64,000 bases of DNA, from the NCBI RefSeq assembly GCF_011089895.1, contig NZ_JAANAT010000001.1, forward strand, positions 930,001 to 994,000, written 5' to 3'. Within the stretch, counting starts at the first letter, position 1. Every line of letters begins with the position of its first letter. The notes beneath the pieces were generated by a model. That model had not been told where the DNA came from and ran no database searches. It was given only the letters and a program-made list of their open reading frames with translations. The translations under genes were made by a program, and so were the position numbers. This document shows, one piece after another, positions 42,886 through 52,374 of the stretch. This DNA is from Mucilaginibacter inviolabilis (GTDB lineage Bacteria > Bacteroidota > Bacteroidia > Sphingobacteriales > Sphingobacteriaceae).

Positions 42886-44120
42886 CTGATCTCCGCATAA
42901 TCCAGGTCCTTTCCAAAAGTTTCCTTTAGCTGACTTAAAGAAAGCAGGGAGATCAGCGTTAATATACCCATCATAATGTAACCGCTGGTGATCATTCCGT
43001 TATGTTTTACCAATGCATCAAATGCCCAGTTGATAGGAATTAAAGAGCCCCGCACAAAGTTAGGAACGGTTGTGGTCACTGTTGATCGTATATTGGTACC
43101 AAACTGCTCGGCGGCTATGGTAACAAACGTTGCCCAATAACCAACGGTACAGCCCATAAAAAAGCTCAGCCAGATAAATTGCGACGATGTAATGCCTTTA
43201 CAACTCAGATAAGCAGTAACGCTCACTAAGGATAACACCAGAAATACAGCCATCGTTAGCTTTCTTGATTTGGTAATTTGGGCCAGTAAACCGGCAAACA
43301 AGTCGCCAACTGCTATACCTACATAGCTGTATAAAATACCAGAACCCGCGGTTAATACCTCTTTTGAACCTAATGCCGCTCCAAACTCTTTGGCCTGGGT
43401 TATGAGTATACCTACAACATACCAAAGCGGGGCACCAATTAAAATACAGTACAAATATTTTCTGAACCTTTTGCCGTTGTTAAACAGCATCAATAAATTT
43501 CCTTTAGATACCTCACTCTGGGCTACGTTTTTGTACATGCCCGATTCAAACGTACCCAAACGTAACAATAATAATACAATGCCTAAGCCACCACCAACAA
43601 AGTAAGCATTGCGCCAGCCGTATTTGGCAACTGTGGCAGCGGCTACGGCTCCAAAAAGACCAATTACAGCAACCATCATAGTGCCATAACCACGTTTTTC
43701 TTTACTCAGGGTTTCGGTTACCAGAGTAATACCCGCGCCTAATTCGCCGGCAAGCCCTATGCCTGCTATTAAACGTACTATAGCATAGGTATTGATATCA
43801 TGTACCAGTCCGTTGGCAAAATTGGCTATAGAATACAACAGTATCGATCCGAATAAAACTTTTATCCGCCCGAATTTGTCGCCGATAACACCCCAGATAA
43901 TACCACCCAGGAGCAAGCCAAACATTTGCATATTGATGATATAAACCCCTTGTGGCCGTATATCAGCCTCGGAAATGCCTATTCCACGTAAACTATCAAT
44001 CCTCACGATGGAAAATAGAACCAGGTCATAAATATCAACGAAATAGCCAAGTGAGGCAACAAGAACCAGGAAAATCATATTCCGGGTAGCCCTGGCAGTG
44101 GTAGTTGTAGTAGATGTCAT
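42882..44120 (-). CDS. MFS transporter, metabolite:proton symporter type
   Basis: A 412-aa inner-membrane protein with 12 hydrophobic segments. FVDIYDLVLFSIVRI in helix 1 and GVIGDKFGRIKVLFGSILLYSIAN (motif A, D-R/K-x-G-R) after helix 2, then GIGLAGELGAGITLVTE, point to the metabolite:H+ symporter group (sialic acid, shikimate and aromatic acid carriers). Substrate unknown. It lies upstream of hemF with a 160-nt repeat between. Confidence 0.88.
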   Translation of the reverse strand: MTSTTTTTARATRNMIFLVLVASLGYFVDIYDLVLFSIVRIDSLRGIGISEADIRPQGVYIINMQMFGLLLGGIIWGVIGDKFGRIKVLFGSILLYSIANFANGLVHDINTYAIVRLIAGIGLAGELGAGITLVTETLSKEKRGYGTMMVAVIGLFGAVAAATVAKYGWRNAYFVGGGLGIVLLLLRLGTFESGMYKNVAQSEVSKGNLLMLFNNGKRFRKYLYCILIGAPLWYVVGILITQAKEFGAALGSKEVLTAGSGILYSYVGIAVGDLFAGLLAQITKSRKLTMAVFLVLSLVSVTAYLSCKGITSSQFIWLSFFMGCTVGYWATFVTIAAEQFGTNIRSTVTTTVPNFVRGSLIPINWAFDALVKHNGMITSGYIMMGILTLISLLSLSQLKETFGKDLDYAEIS

Positions 44121-44190
44121 AAGTTTTATATAGGCATTTGAACGGCTAAAGTAGCAGAATTATATAAAATCAAAAATTTAAACACAAAAA

Positions 44191-44211
44191 AACCCCTGTG
44201 TATGCAGAGGT
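44191..44211 (-). terminator. Terminator of the cold-shock gene
   Basis: An 8-bp stem ACCCCTGT / GCAGAGGT with one mismatch, flanked by seven A's on the left and seven T's on the right, so active in either direction. It lies 25 nt past the csp stop. Confidence 0.75.
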
Positions 44212-44235
44212 CTTTTTTTAAGAATTTTGGTTAAA

Positions 44236-44433
44236 CTATGCTTTTTTTACGTTTACAGCCTGTAGTCCTTTTCTGCCTTCTTCCACTTCGTAAGTTACGT
44301 CGTCATTATCTTTAATGGCGTTTACGCCGCCTTGTACATCTTTAAAGTGGACAAAAAGATCTTTACCATCCTCGGTAACGATGAAGCCATAACCTTTTTG
44401 TGTGTTAAACCATTTTACTTTTCCAGTTTTCAT
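44236..44433 (-). CDS. Cold-shock domain protein
   Basis: A 65-aa single CSD protein that binds single-stranded RNA/DNA and melts RNA structure. The start is MKTGKVKWFNTQKGYGFI with RNP-1 (KGYGFI) and RNP-2 (LFVHF) motifs. An in-frame ATG at 44490 would add a hydrophobic AT-rich extension foreign to the family; I place the start at 44433. The AT-rich 5' region upstream is long and could hold a temperature-dependent leader, as in cspA. Confidence 0.93.
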   Translation of the reverse strand: MKTGKVKWFNTQKGYGFIVTEDGKDLFVHFKDVQGGVNAIKDNDDVTYEVEEGRKGLQAVNVKKA

Positions 44434-44578
44434 AATTATAATTATCGTATTAAAAAAAAATTCGTATATAAGATTAATAACTAAAGCCAAACTGAAAATA
44501 AAACGGTTTTAATAATCAGAAGGAATAGATAAACCCATCTTTACCAAATATATAAAATTATTGATAAACCAAATAAAA

Positions 44579-45214
44579 TTATTTATTTGGTTGTGGGGTT
44601 ATCCTTAAATAGGGTTTTATAGCTTTATAACCCTTTGGAAATTTGGCCGGGATATCTTCTGTTTTTATAGCAGGCACCACTACCACGTCTTCTCCGTCCT
44701 TCCAATCTGCTGGTGTTGCTACTCCATAATTGGCTGTTAATTGTAAGGAATCAATCACCCGCAGAATTTCCTGGAAATTACGACCTGTTGATGCAGGATA
44801 AGTAATAATGAGCTTAACCGCTTTATCCGGACCGATAATGAATAACGACCTTACCGTGGCGTTAACAGAAGCATTCGGGTGGATCATATCATAAGCTTCG
44901 GAAATTTTGCGATCCTCATCAGCAATAATCGGGAAGTTTACTTCTACGCCTTGTGTTTCGTTGATATCCCCTATCCAACCGTTATGTGATTCTACCGAGT
45001 CAACACTTAGTGCCAATACTTTTACATTACGTTTGCTGAATTCGTCCTTCAAAGCGGCTGTTTTACCCAATTCGGTAGTACAAACCGGGGTATAATCGCC
45101 GGGATGCGAAAAAAGCACGCCCCAGCTGTCGCCAAGATATTCGTAAAAATCAATTTCACCTGCTGATGTTTTTGCCTGAAAATTTGGGGCTTTATCGCCT
45201 AATCGTAAACTCAT
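44579..45214 (-). CDS. 1-Cys peroxiredoxin (Prx6 type)
   Basis: Reduces hydroperoxides. The 211-aa protein has the peroxidatic Cys45 in HPGDYTPVCTTE and no other cysteine at all, so it must be recycled by an outside thiol, as Prx6 enzymes are. LFIIGPDKAVKLIITYPASTGRNFQEILRVIDSLQLT is the conserved second half and the long C-terminal arm (VATPADWKDGEDVVV) marks Prx6. Single gene; the 231-bp gap beyond it holds nothing clear. Confidence 0.94.
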   Translation of the reverse strand: MSLRLGDKAPNFQAKTSAGEIDFYEYLGDSWGVLFSHPGDYTPVCTTELGKTAALKDEFSKRNVKVLALSVDSVESHNGWIGDINETQGVEVNFPIIADEDRKISEAYDMIHPNASVNATVRSLFIIGPDKAVKLIITYPASTGRNFQEILRVIDSLQLTANYGVATPADWKDGEDVVVVPAIKTEDIPAKFPKGYKAIKPYLRITPQPNK

Positions 45215-45445
45215 GATTATGTTGTTTTATTTATAAAGAATAAATGACTACTAAGTTACTATACATTGTTTGATAAATCAAAATGTAAAAAGTGTAAACT
45301 GGTGAAAATTTACAGAATAATGTGATGAGCCGAGTTATAGATTGGTGATGAGGTACATTTCAGGTGTAAGCAGCTCACCCTGTCATCGCAATGCCTGGTA
45401 TTCCTCTCCCCAACTCCAGCGCTAATAGGAATTCATGATAAAGTT

Positions 45446-46336
45446 TTAAGAGTTGATTGTAAGCTTATATCCTTTGCCGCGTATAACAATAATATTAATA
45501 TTGGGATCAAATTCCAGTTTTTTTCTGAGTTTTGATATGAACATATCCAAACTACGCCCCACAATAACACCTTCATCTTCCCATATCTCTTTTTGCAGCC
45601 GGCTTCGCTCTACAGGCTCGTTAGGCGACAACGCGAAAATGCGCAATACACGGGTTTCCGTTCCGGTTAAGTCTATCATCTTTCCATTGATGATGAGCTT
45701 ACGATTTTCCGCGTCGAACAAAGCCGAGCCTAAAGTGAACGTGCCGGTATCCTGACCTTTAGGTAAGGTTCTTCGTGGCTTAACAGATCTCATAAAAATA
45801 AAACCAATAAATGCTAAAAATGGCAGGCTGCCCAGGAGATATCCGTTTTTTACTGTAATTATGCCTGCCGGTTTAAACTTAATGTTGATCATGTAACATC
45901 CTCTGGGCTGCGTTCTTCCCAGGCATGCCACTATATCATCTTTTTTATTTTGGGAGATAGCGTATCCATAGGCTACACTGGAGTTGCCGCAGTTCAGAAC
46001 ATTAACAACATAATCACCTGCGAGCGGGTTTTTGGTCAGCACACGCCGGGTAGTATTCACCAGGGAGTCTGGTTGAAAAGTCAGATCATTTTCAAATCTG
46101 ATCTGGTATTCATTTTCTGCAATCTTTTTTACCGGAAGCACCCTTGATTTACTATCGCCCGATTGTAAGAGCAGCTCATGTCCGATCCTGCGGAGCAAAA
46201 TCTCTCTTCTTGCCATATCAAAATCGTTACTGCCGGTGATACTGAAAGCCACGCAGATTACAGAGATAAACGCCAGTGGTATCAGTGCGAGTAGATACTT
46301 GCGTTTCCCGGAGAGGAGATTTTGGCTAAGGTGCAT
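45446..46336 (-). CDS. Membrane-anchored winged-helix regulator with periplasmic sensor
   Basis: A 296-aa protein: transmembrane helix about 14-33, extracytoplasmic sensor about 35-163 with three Cys (C116, C138, C147), second helix about 166-184, then an OmpR/PhoB-type winged helix (199-296: TETRVLRIFALSPNEPVERSRLQKEIW, GRSLDMFISKLRKKL, IRGKGYKL). It is a one-component relative of ToxR but with sensor first and DNA-binding domain last. It is divergent from the BNR-repeat gene at 46530 and may control it. Confidence 0.85.
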   Translation of the reverse strand: MHLSQNLLSGKRKYLLALIPLAFISVICVAFSITGSNDFDMARREILLRRIGHELLLQSGDSKSRVLPVKKIAENEYQIRFENDLTFQPDSLVNTTRRVLTKNPLAGDYVVNVLNCGNSSVAYGYAISQNKKDDIVACLGRTQPRGCYMINIKFKPAGIITVKNGYLLGSLPFLAFIGFIFMRSVKPRRTLPKGQDTGTFTLGSALFDAENRKLIINGKMIDLTGTETRVLRIFALSPNEPVERSRLQKEIWEDEGVIVGRSLDMFISKLRKKLEFDPNINIIVIRGKGYKLTINS

Positions 46337-46529
46337 AGTGTCAATATTTTATTTACAAAGTTTACAATTTTATTTACAATCCAAATTCCTCCAGCCGAAA
46401 AACATCAAAGTAGATTTGCTGAATCAAATTAAAAGGATATGAAACCATCATGAGCCAAAGGTTCACAAACCAGAACGAGTAAAAACAGCTCATGATAGCT
46501 TCATCTCCTTTAAAAAACAATTTACTCTA

Positions 46530-47645
46530 ATGAAAATTAAAAAAATGAAAAGATTATTGGTATTTGTTCCGGCTACCCTGGTGGTATTATTTCTACTGAA
46601 TTCTTTTGTACTGAAAGAAAAGAAAGCGGTGAAAAAAGCAATAGAAAAAACTAAATCAGCGCCTGTAGCTATCGTTTTGAGGTCTGCCGATGGCGGACAA
46701 ACATGGCGGGACATTAGCGAAGGGTTGCCCGAAAATCTGCACAGAGAAGGTGTATGGAGCCATGGTTTATTTGCAAATGACCGAGGGCTCTATTTACGTG
46801 CCGGCAATGGGGTTTATCACAATGAACCCAATTCCACAACTTCCTTTTGGACAAAAGAGGTTGTGCCTGATGGGCAGCGTGAGATTGCCCCTGCCAGGAA
46901 TGGGATATTTGCATATAATTTCAGGGGGCAGTTTTTACAAAAAATAAATGGAAAGAGTGATTGGTTGCCCATGTACACCAGTTTTCAGGAGCAAGCCGTA
47001 CGCATTAACAAAACGGTAGATTGGATGTACAAGAATTATAAAGAGAAACAAGTATGCAGCGTTTTTGAAACTACGGGGGGCACAGTTTTCATCGGCTCCA
47101 ATAACGCCCTTTTTAAATCCACTAACAGTGGCAAAACCTGGAAATATGTGCATGTTAGCGGTTGGGTAATGAAGATGGTAGAGTTAAACGGTGTACTCCT
47201 GGCTGCCAGCACACAGGGAATATTAAGGTCGACCGATGATGGTGAAAACTGGGATCGTGTGATTAGTGAAGGGGGTGCCGGCATCGCTGTAGAACGTATA
47301 GATGGAGGGTTTGCTGCTATAGTAAACAACGCCATAACCCAAACAAACAGCATACACATTTCACTAGATAATGGAAAAACCTGGAATGCAATAGGTGAAG
47401 AACTTCAGCCTTCCTGGAGTAGTTTATTAATGAAAAAAATAGGTTTACTTCAATCTCCATTAAATATTTCATCCATCAAACAAGTGGGTAAATATTTAAT
47501 ATGTGGTCGCTCAGATGGTATATTCCGGTCGGCGGACATGGGCAAAACATGGGAAAAGCTGTTACTTCCTGCTATAGAAAATCATGGCTTCAATTTATCT
47601 GTTTCAGGCAATGTGATTTATGCCATACCCAATAAAGGATGCTGA
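46530..47645 (+). CDS. BNR/Asp-box repeat protein, sialidase-like propeller
   Basis: A 371-aa exported protein with an N-terminal hydrophobic helix (about 8-24). Five Asp-box motifs (S-x-D-x-G-x-T-W) are visible: SADGGQTW, STNSGKTW, STDDGENW, SLDNGKTW and SADMGKTW, so it folds as a beta-propeller like sialidases or photosystem-assembly factors. The catalytic Arg triad/Tyr of sialidases is not evident, so I do not call it an enzyme. It is divergent from the membrane regulator at 45446, a pairing that suggests target and sensor. Confidence 0.8.
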   Translation: MKIKKMKRLLVFVPATLVVLFLLNSFVLKEKKAVKKAIEKTKSAPVAIVLRSADGGQTWRDISEGLPENLHREGVWSHGLFANDRGLYLRAGNGVYHNEPNSTTSFWTKEVVPDGQREIAPARNGIFAYNFRGQFLQKINGKSDWLPMYTSFQEQAVRINKTVDWMYKNYKEKQVCSVFETTGGTVFIGSNNALFKSTNSGKTWKYVHVSGWVMKMVELNGVLLAASTQGILRSTDDGENWDRVISEGGAGIAVERIDGGFAAIVNNAITQTNSIHISLDNGKTWNAIGEELQPSWSSLLMKKIGLLQSPLNISSIKQVGKYLICGRSDGIFRSADMGKTWEKLLLPAIENHGFNLSVSGNVIYAIPNKGC

Positions 47646-47758
47646 AAAACGCCAGATTCAGAAATAATGTGTGATGTCGGCCTCGCAAGATAAGTTGAAA
47701 TATACGGGTGGTTAATTGCAAAGGCCATAAATATTTTGTATATTTATATATAACAAAC

Positions 47759-47797
47759 AACGGCCCTGCTTACTTTGAAAAACGTAAGCAGGGCCGT
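47759..47797 (+). terminator. Strong intrinsic terminator
   Basis: A 15-bp perfect stem AACGGCCCTGCTTAC with a 9-nt loop. It is 114 nt past the BNR gene stop, leaving a long 3' untranslated region. Confidence 0.85.
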
Positions 47798-47882
47798 TTG
47801 GTTAAAGGAATAAAATAGACCAAAAACCTACCGTTTTGTATGTAGTTATTTGAATGTCAATAATTTAATACTTTTTAAACTT

Positions 47883-48000
47883 TTCAAAACCCATCGATAA
47901 TTTGTTAAAAAGTGTTAAAATCAATGGTTTTGAATAAGTTTTCAGCAGTTTTTGATCTGTTTTTGCCCCATTTTCGATCGGAAAAGTGTTAAAATTGGGG
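47883..48000. repeat. Two tandem hairpins with the same loop word
   Basis: Hairpin A has arms TTCAAAACCCAT / ATGGTTTTGAA (47883-47894, 47924-47934), hairpin B arms CCCCATTTT / AAAATTGGGG (47966-47974, 47991-48000). Each encloses or overlaps the 14-mer AAAAGTGTTAAAAT (47908-47921 and 47982-47995), 74 nt apart. They occupy the 512-bp gap before the GH15 gene and could be regulator sites. No gene is seen in 47646-48157. Confidence 0.5.
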
Positions 48001-48157
48001 TTTAAAAAGTCTGGTTCCCCTACTCTGTTGTTTGAATTTTATAATCGGGCTTCAAAATTAAAATCAATTATTAATTCGGCTGGATTTACGCTTTGAAATT
48101 TTGCCTCAACATTACGCGGCAAATATTGTTGAACCTATTGACTAAGCACAAAACTGA

Positions 48158-49942
48158 ATGAGCAGACACACCTATGATACCGGAATAATTGGAAATTGCG
48201 CCTTTTTGGCCCATATTAATAAAAATACCAATGTCGACTGGCTTTGCTGGCCCAAGTTCGACAGTACGTTTATCTTTGGCGGATTACTGGATAAAACCAA
48301 AGGCGGCGAGTTTTCCATCCGTCCGGAAGGTGAATATACTTCGGTACAGCACTACCTGGAAAATACCAATGTGCTGATAACCGAGATAAGTCCTAAAAGT
48401 GGTGGTAAATACCGTATAACTGATTTTGCGCCCAGGTTTTATCAGCATCAACGCTACTACAAACCTCTGATGCTGATCAGGAAAATTGAAGCCATAGAGG
48501 GCTCACCAAGGGTAATTGTGAAGTGTGAGCCGGTATCGGAATATGGCGCGGTAAAACTAACGGTGAACCGTGGAAGTAACCACATACAATACCTTGGTGG
48601 TGAAGAAAATATACGGCTTACTACCAATATACCCATTAGTTATGTATTTGATGAGCAGGCTTTTGTATTGAATGAAACTAAATACCTGGCCTTAACTTAT
48701 GGTGAACCGCTGGAGGCTGCACTGATATCCACTGCCGACCGATTTTTGGCAGAAACTGTTCAATACTGGCGCACGTGGATCAAGCACTCCTCTATCGCTA
48801 CGTACTATCAGCCCTTTGTGATTCGCTCAGGCTTGGCTTTGAAAATACACCAGTTTGAGGATACAGGAGCCATTATAGCGGCAAGTACCACCAGTTTGCC
48901 CGAATCGCCGGGAAGTGGCCGTAACTGGGATTATAGGTACTGCTGGCTCCGCGATACTTATTATGTGATTACGGCGCTGAATCATATTGGGCATTTTGAG
49001 GAAATGGAGAAGTATTTTAGCTATGTCACGGATATTTCTTTTTCTGAAGATGAACGCTATCAACCGCTTTATGGCATAACTGGTAAAAGAAACCTTGTGG
49101 AGGAGATCCTGACCGATTTGGAGGGTTATATGGGTAATCAACCCGTACGTATTGGTAACCAGGCTTATGAGCATATTCAGAATGATATTTACGGACAGGT
49201 AATGATCTCCCTGCTCCCGCTGTACACTGATCATCGTTTTGTTTTCTCAGAACGGAAGGACTCTGTACGCTGGATAGAGTCCTTATTGAATAAAATTGAC
49301 CGTACCATTGATGAAAAAGATGCCGGGATCTGGGAGTTTCGGAATATGGCTAACATTCACTGTTACAGCAACCTGTTCCAATGGGCCGGAGCATCCGCTG
49401 CCGAGAAAATGGCTCGCACTATCGACAATAAAGAGCTCATTGATAAGGCTATCGAATTGAAAGAGCGGGCTGCTGCGCATATCGAAAGTTGCTATGACCC
49501 AGTGAGAAAAGTGTATACTAATTCGGCTGGCAGTTCCAATCTGGATGCCAGTACGCTGCAACTGATCATGATGAATTATCTTGACCCTGAATCGCAAAAG
49601 GCAAAAGATCACTTACTTGCACTGGAAAAAGAGTTAAGGACGCCTAATGGGTTATTTTACAGGTATTTATATACTGATGATTTTGGAAAGCCTAAAACCA
49701 CTTTCCTGATATGCGCCTTTTGGTATGTAGAAGCTTTGGCAAGTGTTGGTCGTCTGGATGACGCACAGCGGGAGTTTGCCAATCTGCTGCAATATTCCAA
49801 TCACCTGCTATTGTTTAGTGAGGATGTTGATGAGCAGGACGGCAGTCAATGGGGTAATTTCCCGCAGGCCTACAGTCACGTTGGTCTGATGAATGCCGCC
49901 TATCGCATAGCTATCAAGCTGGATCGGCCGGTATTTTTATAA
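48158..49942 (+). CDS. GH15 family glycoside hydrolase (glucoamylase/trehalase type)
   Basis: A 594-aa cytosolic enzyme: an N-terminal beta-sandwich (about 1-210: IGNCAFLAHINKNTNVDWLCWPKFDS) and a C-terminal (alpha/alpha)6 barrel with GSGRNWDYRYCWLRDTYYVI and EDVDEQDGSQWGNFPQAYSHVGLMNAAYRIA, which carry the family's catalytic-site regions. GH15 members split alpha-glucosides; some are trehalases. The convergent neighbour makes trehalose, so trehalose or a related glucan is a likely substrate (inference). Confidence 0.9.
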   Translation: MSRHTYDTGIIGNCAFLAHINKNTNVDWLCWPKFDSTFIFGGLLDKTKGGEFSIRPEGEYTSVQHYLENTNVLITEISPKSGGKYRITDFAPRFYQHQRYYKPLMLIRKIEAIEGSPRVIVKCEPVSEYGAVKLTVNRGSNHIQYLGGEENIRLTTNIPISYVFDEQAFVLNETKYLALTYGEPLEAALISTADRFLAETVQYWRTWIKHSSIATYYQPFVIRSGLALKIHQFEDTGAIIAASTTSLPESPGSGRNWDYRYCWLRDTYYVITALNHIGHFEEMEKYFSYVTDISFSEDERYQPLYGITGKRNLVEEILTDLEGYMGNQPVRIGNQAYEHIQNDIYGQVMISLLPLYTDHRFVFSERKDSVRWIESLLNKIDRTIDEKDAGIWEFRNMANIHCYSNLFQWAGASAAEKMARTIDNKELIDKAIELKERAAAHIESCYDPVRKVYTNSAGSSNLDASTLQLIMMNYLDPESQKAKDHLLALEKELRTPNGLFYRYLYTDDFGKPKTTFLICAFWYVEALASVGRLDDAQREFANLLQYSNHLLLFSEDVDEQDGSQWGNFPQAYSHVGLMNAAYRIAIKLDRPVFL

Positions 49943-50018
49943 TTATTGATTTAGTGAATTATTGAATTAGCCATGTAAGTTTTTAATCACTAATTCAATA
50001 ATTCACTAAATCAAGAAT
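49942..50018. repeat. AATTAGTGA-word inverted repeat, convergent gap
   Basis: Arms 49942-49970 and 49990-50018 match at 28 of 29 positions with a 19-nt loop. The left arm overlaps the GH15 stop and the right arm the otsAB stop, so the repeat exactly fills the gap and could terminate both genes. Same words as at 14494 and 42727. Confidence 0.9.
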
Positions 50019-52216
50019 CAATTAACCTCAACTGTAGTATGTTGAGTAAAGCTGGTGAGTAATTTACGTACCTCTGTTGGGTTGCGGAGATAAAATTTAG
50101 CGGCTGATAAATTGCTGCCTACCTTAATGGTAATAGCGGTTTCGGGCAGGGCTTTAAATATATCTTCGTCGGTGTAGTCGTCGCCAAAGGCAATAATAAA
50201 ATCGTAGTCTTTACCCTCTGTCAGGCTTAAAGCGGCTTTACCTTTGTTGATATCCATGTTCTTTACTTCCAGTACCTTATCGCCGGCTAACAGTTGTAAG
50301 CCTTTATCGCTGGCCAGGTATTTCAGGTTATTCATCAATTCACTTGCTCTAAGCTCGCCTAAGCCATTTTGTGCCTTGCGGTAGTGCCAAACCAGTGAAT
50401 AGGTTTTTTCTTCAATAAAGGAGCCCGGAGTGCGGTCTACATAAGTTTCCAGGATAGGGTAAATATCATGCTTCCATTGATCGCTCAGGCCCGATATCTT
50501 ATGCCAGTGGGTTTCCGGTCTTTTAAACCAGGAACCATGTTCGGCAATCAGGTATATGTCCAAATGTTTAAACCAGGCATCCAGGTTTTCATGCTTGCGG
50601 CCGCTAATCAATACCACCTGGTTGGCCGGGTCTTCAGAAAGCTTGTTAATGATGTTATATAGCTCTTCGTCGGGGCTAGCCTGATCAATGTTCGATTTAA
50701 AGCTTACCAAAGTACCATCATAATCTAAAAAGATGATCCTTTTCTTTGTTTTTATATACCGGTTGATGATAGATTGTTCTGTAGCAAAACTTACGTGCCG
50801 GGCCTGCATGGAGCGTTGCATGAGCTTAACCTCTTTTAAACGATCAAAGAAAATTTTGACCCAATGAGAAATGTTAAATTTAGACACCAGCTGCCGCATG
50901 GGTACCATTCGTTTTTGCTGCTCTTCCAGCGGCATACTAAGGGCTTCTAATATCGCCCTGCAAACTTCGCCGGTATTGTTAGGGTTCACGATGATAGCAT
51001 CAATTAGTTCTTTAGATGAACCAGCCATTTCACTTAATATCAATACTCCATCGTTATTTATGCGACTGGCCACATATTCTTTACTTACCAGGTTCATACC
51101 ATCGCGCATGGGAGTTACCAGGCATACATCGGCAGTATGATATAGGGCAGATAGTGTTTCAATCGGGAACGATCTGTAATAATAATGAATTGGCGTCCAA
51201 TCCATGGTGCGGTATATGGAGTTGATATTCCCTACCCTTTTATCAATTTCTTCGCGCAGATGAGCGTATTGCGGAACGGTATCTCTTGAAGGTACCACAA
51301 TCATGTAGAAGGTTATTTTTTCAATACACTCGGGACAAAGTTCCAGCATTAACTCAAAAGCCTGTAGTCGCTGTAATATACCTTTACTGTAGTCCAGGCG
51401 ATCGATAGAAAGGATGAGTTTGGTGTCTTTGAAATTATTTTTAATCAGTTCAATCTGTTCTTTGACATCATCCTGCAGTGGTAAAGTAGCATACTTTTGC
51501 TCGTCTATTCCCATGGGAAACGATTCTACCACAATAGAACGTTCATCCATGGTAATGATGTTTGATGAAGTATTCACGGGTAAAATACGGGAAGTTGCCC
51601 CTAAAAAATGCCGTACATCATCAAAAGTGTGAAAGCCGATGAGGTCGGCACCGAGCATGCCTTCCAGTAGTTCAGATCGCCAGGGTATCAATCGGAACAT
51701 TTCGTGCGAAGGAAACGGGATATGTAGGAAAAAGCCAATAGAAACATCTGGTAGTTCGCTCCTTACCAAGGCGGGTAAAAGTAATAGCTGGTAATCATGG
51801 ATCCAGATGATGTCACCAGGTTCGGCAACACTTAAGATGATATCTCTAAATTTTTGATTTACAGTTCGATAGTAATCCCAGTTGGATTGTTTGTAATTAG
51901 CGTAAGTGGAAGCATAATAATGAAAAACTGGCCATAAAACCTCGTTCGAGAACCCTTCATAATATTGATTGATCTCTTCCTGATCAAGGAAAACGGGTAT
52001 AAGACTTAGCTCTTTTAACTGATGGGAAACGTGGTCTTTATCCTGCTGCTCGGTAATCTCGATACCGGGCCAGCCTATCCATACATTATTATCTTGTTTA
52101 TATATTGAACCTAAACCGGTTGCTAACCCCCCTTCACTTGACGATAAAACATACTCGTCATCCGCTTTTGAAATTTTGATAGGTAACCGGTTGGATACAA
52201 TGATAGTCTTGGGCAT
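50018..52216 (-). CDS. Fused trehalose-6-phosphate synthase/phosphatase
   Basis: A 732-aa bifunctional enzyme. Residues about 1-465 are a GT20 glycosyltransferase joining UDP-glucose and glucose-6-phosphate (SNRLPIKI, WIGWPGIE, WIHDYQLLLLP, LILSIDRLDYSKGI, TPMRDGMNLVSKEYVA). From about 490 a HAD phosphatase (IIFLDYDGTLVSF, ISGRKHENLDAWF, FGDDYTDEDIFKAL) removes phosphate to give trehalose. OtsA and OtsB are separate in E. coli; here they are one chain. The GH15 gene converges on it, so synthesis and breakdown genes are adjacent. Confidence 0.94.
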   Translation of the reverse strand: MPKTIIVSNRLPIKISKADDEYVLSSSEGGLATGLGSIYKQDNNVWIGWPGIEITEQQDKDHVSHQLKELSLIPVFLDQEEINQYYEGFSNEVLWPVFHYYASTYANYKQSNWDYYRTVNQKFRDIILSVAEPGDIIWIHDYQLLLLPALVRSELPDVSIGFFLHIPFPSHEMFRLIPWRSELLEGMLGADLIGFHTFDDVRHFLGATSRILPVNTSSNIITMDERSIVVESFPMGIDEQKYATLPLQDDVKEQIELIKNNFKDTKLILSIDRLDYSKGILQRLQAFELMLELCPECIEKITFYMIVVPSRDTVPQYAHLREEIDKRVGNINSIYRTMDWTPIHYYYRSFPIETLSALYHTADVCLVTPMRDGMNLVSKEYVASRINNDGVLILSEMAGSSKELIDAIIVNPNNTGEVCRAILEALSMPLEEQQKRMVPMRQLVSKFNISHWVKIFFDRLKEVKLMQRSMQARHVSFATEQSIINRYIKTKKRIIFLDYDGTLVSFKSNIDQASPDEELYNIINKLSEDPANQVVLISGRKHENLDAWFKHLDIYLIAEHGSWFKRPETHWHKISGLSDQWKHDIYPILETYVDRTPGSFIEEKTYSLVWHYRKAQNGLGELRASELMNNLKYLASDKGLQLLAGDKVLEVKNMDINKGKAALSLTEGKDYDFIIAFGDDYTDEDIFKALPETAITIKVGSNLSAAKFYLRNPTEVRKLLTSFTQHTTVEVN

Positions 52217-52323
52217 ATCTGCGAATTATATTAATAAACTGTACAGATTAATAAAGCCAGAAAGCCCTGATTTGTTTGCTTAATAGTTACAATGAATGGT
52301 AAGATAACAGGTTTGTGACATAA

Positions 52324-52357
52324 AAAAAGCCATCCTGAAGTATCAGGATGGCTTTTT
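52324..52357. terminator. Bidirectional intrinsic terminator
   Basis: A 15-bp perfect stem AAAAAGCCATCCTGA with a 4-nt loop, flanked by A's and T's. It ends the PepSY-like gene on the minus strand. Confidence 0.93.
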
Positions 52358-52374
52358 ACGAAAACTATTTAGAA

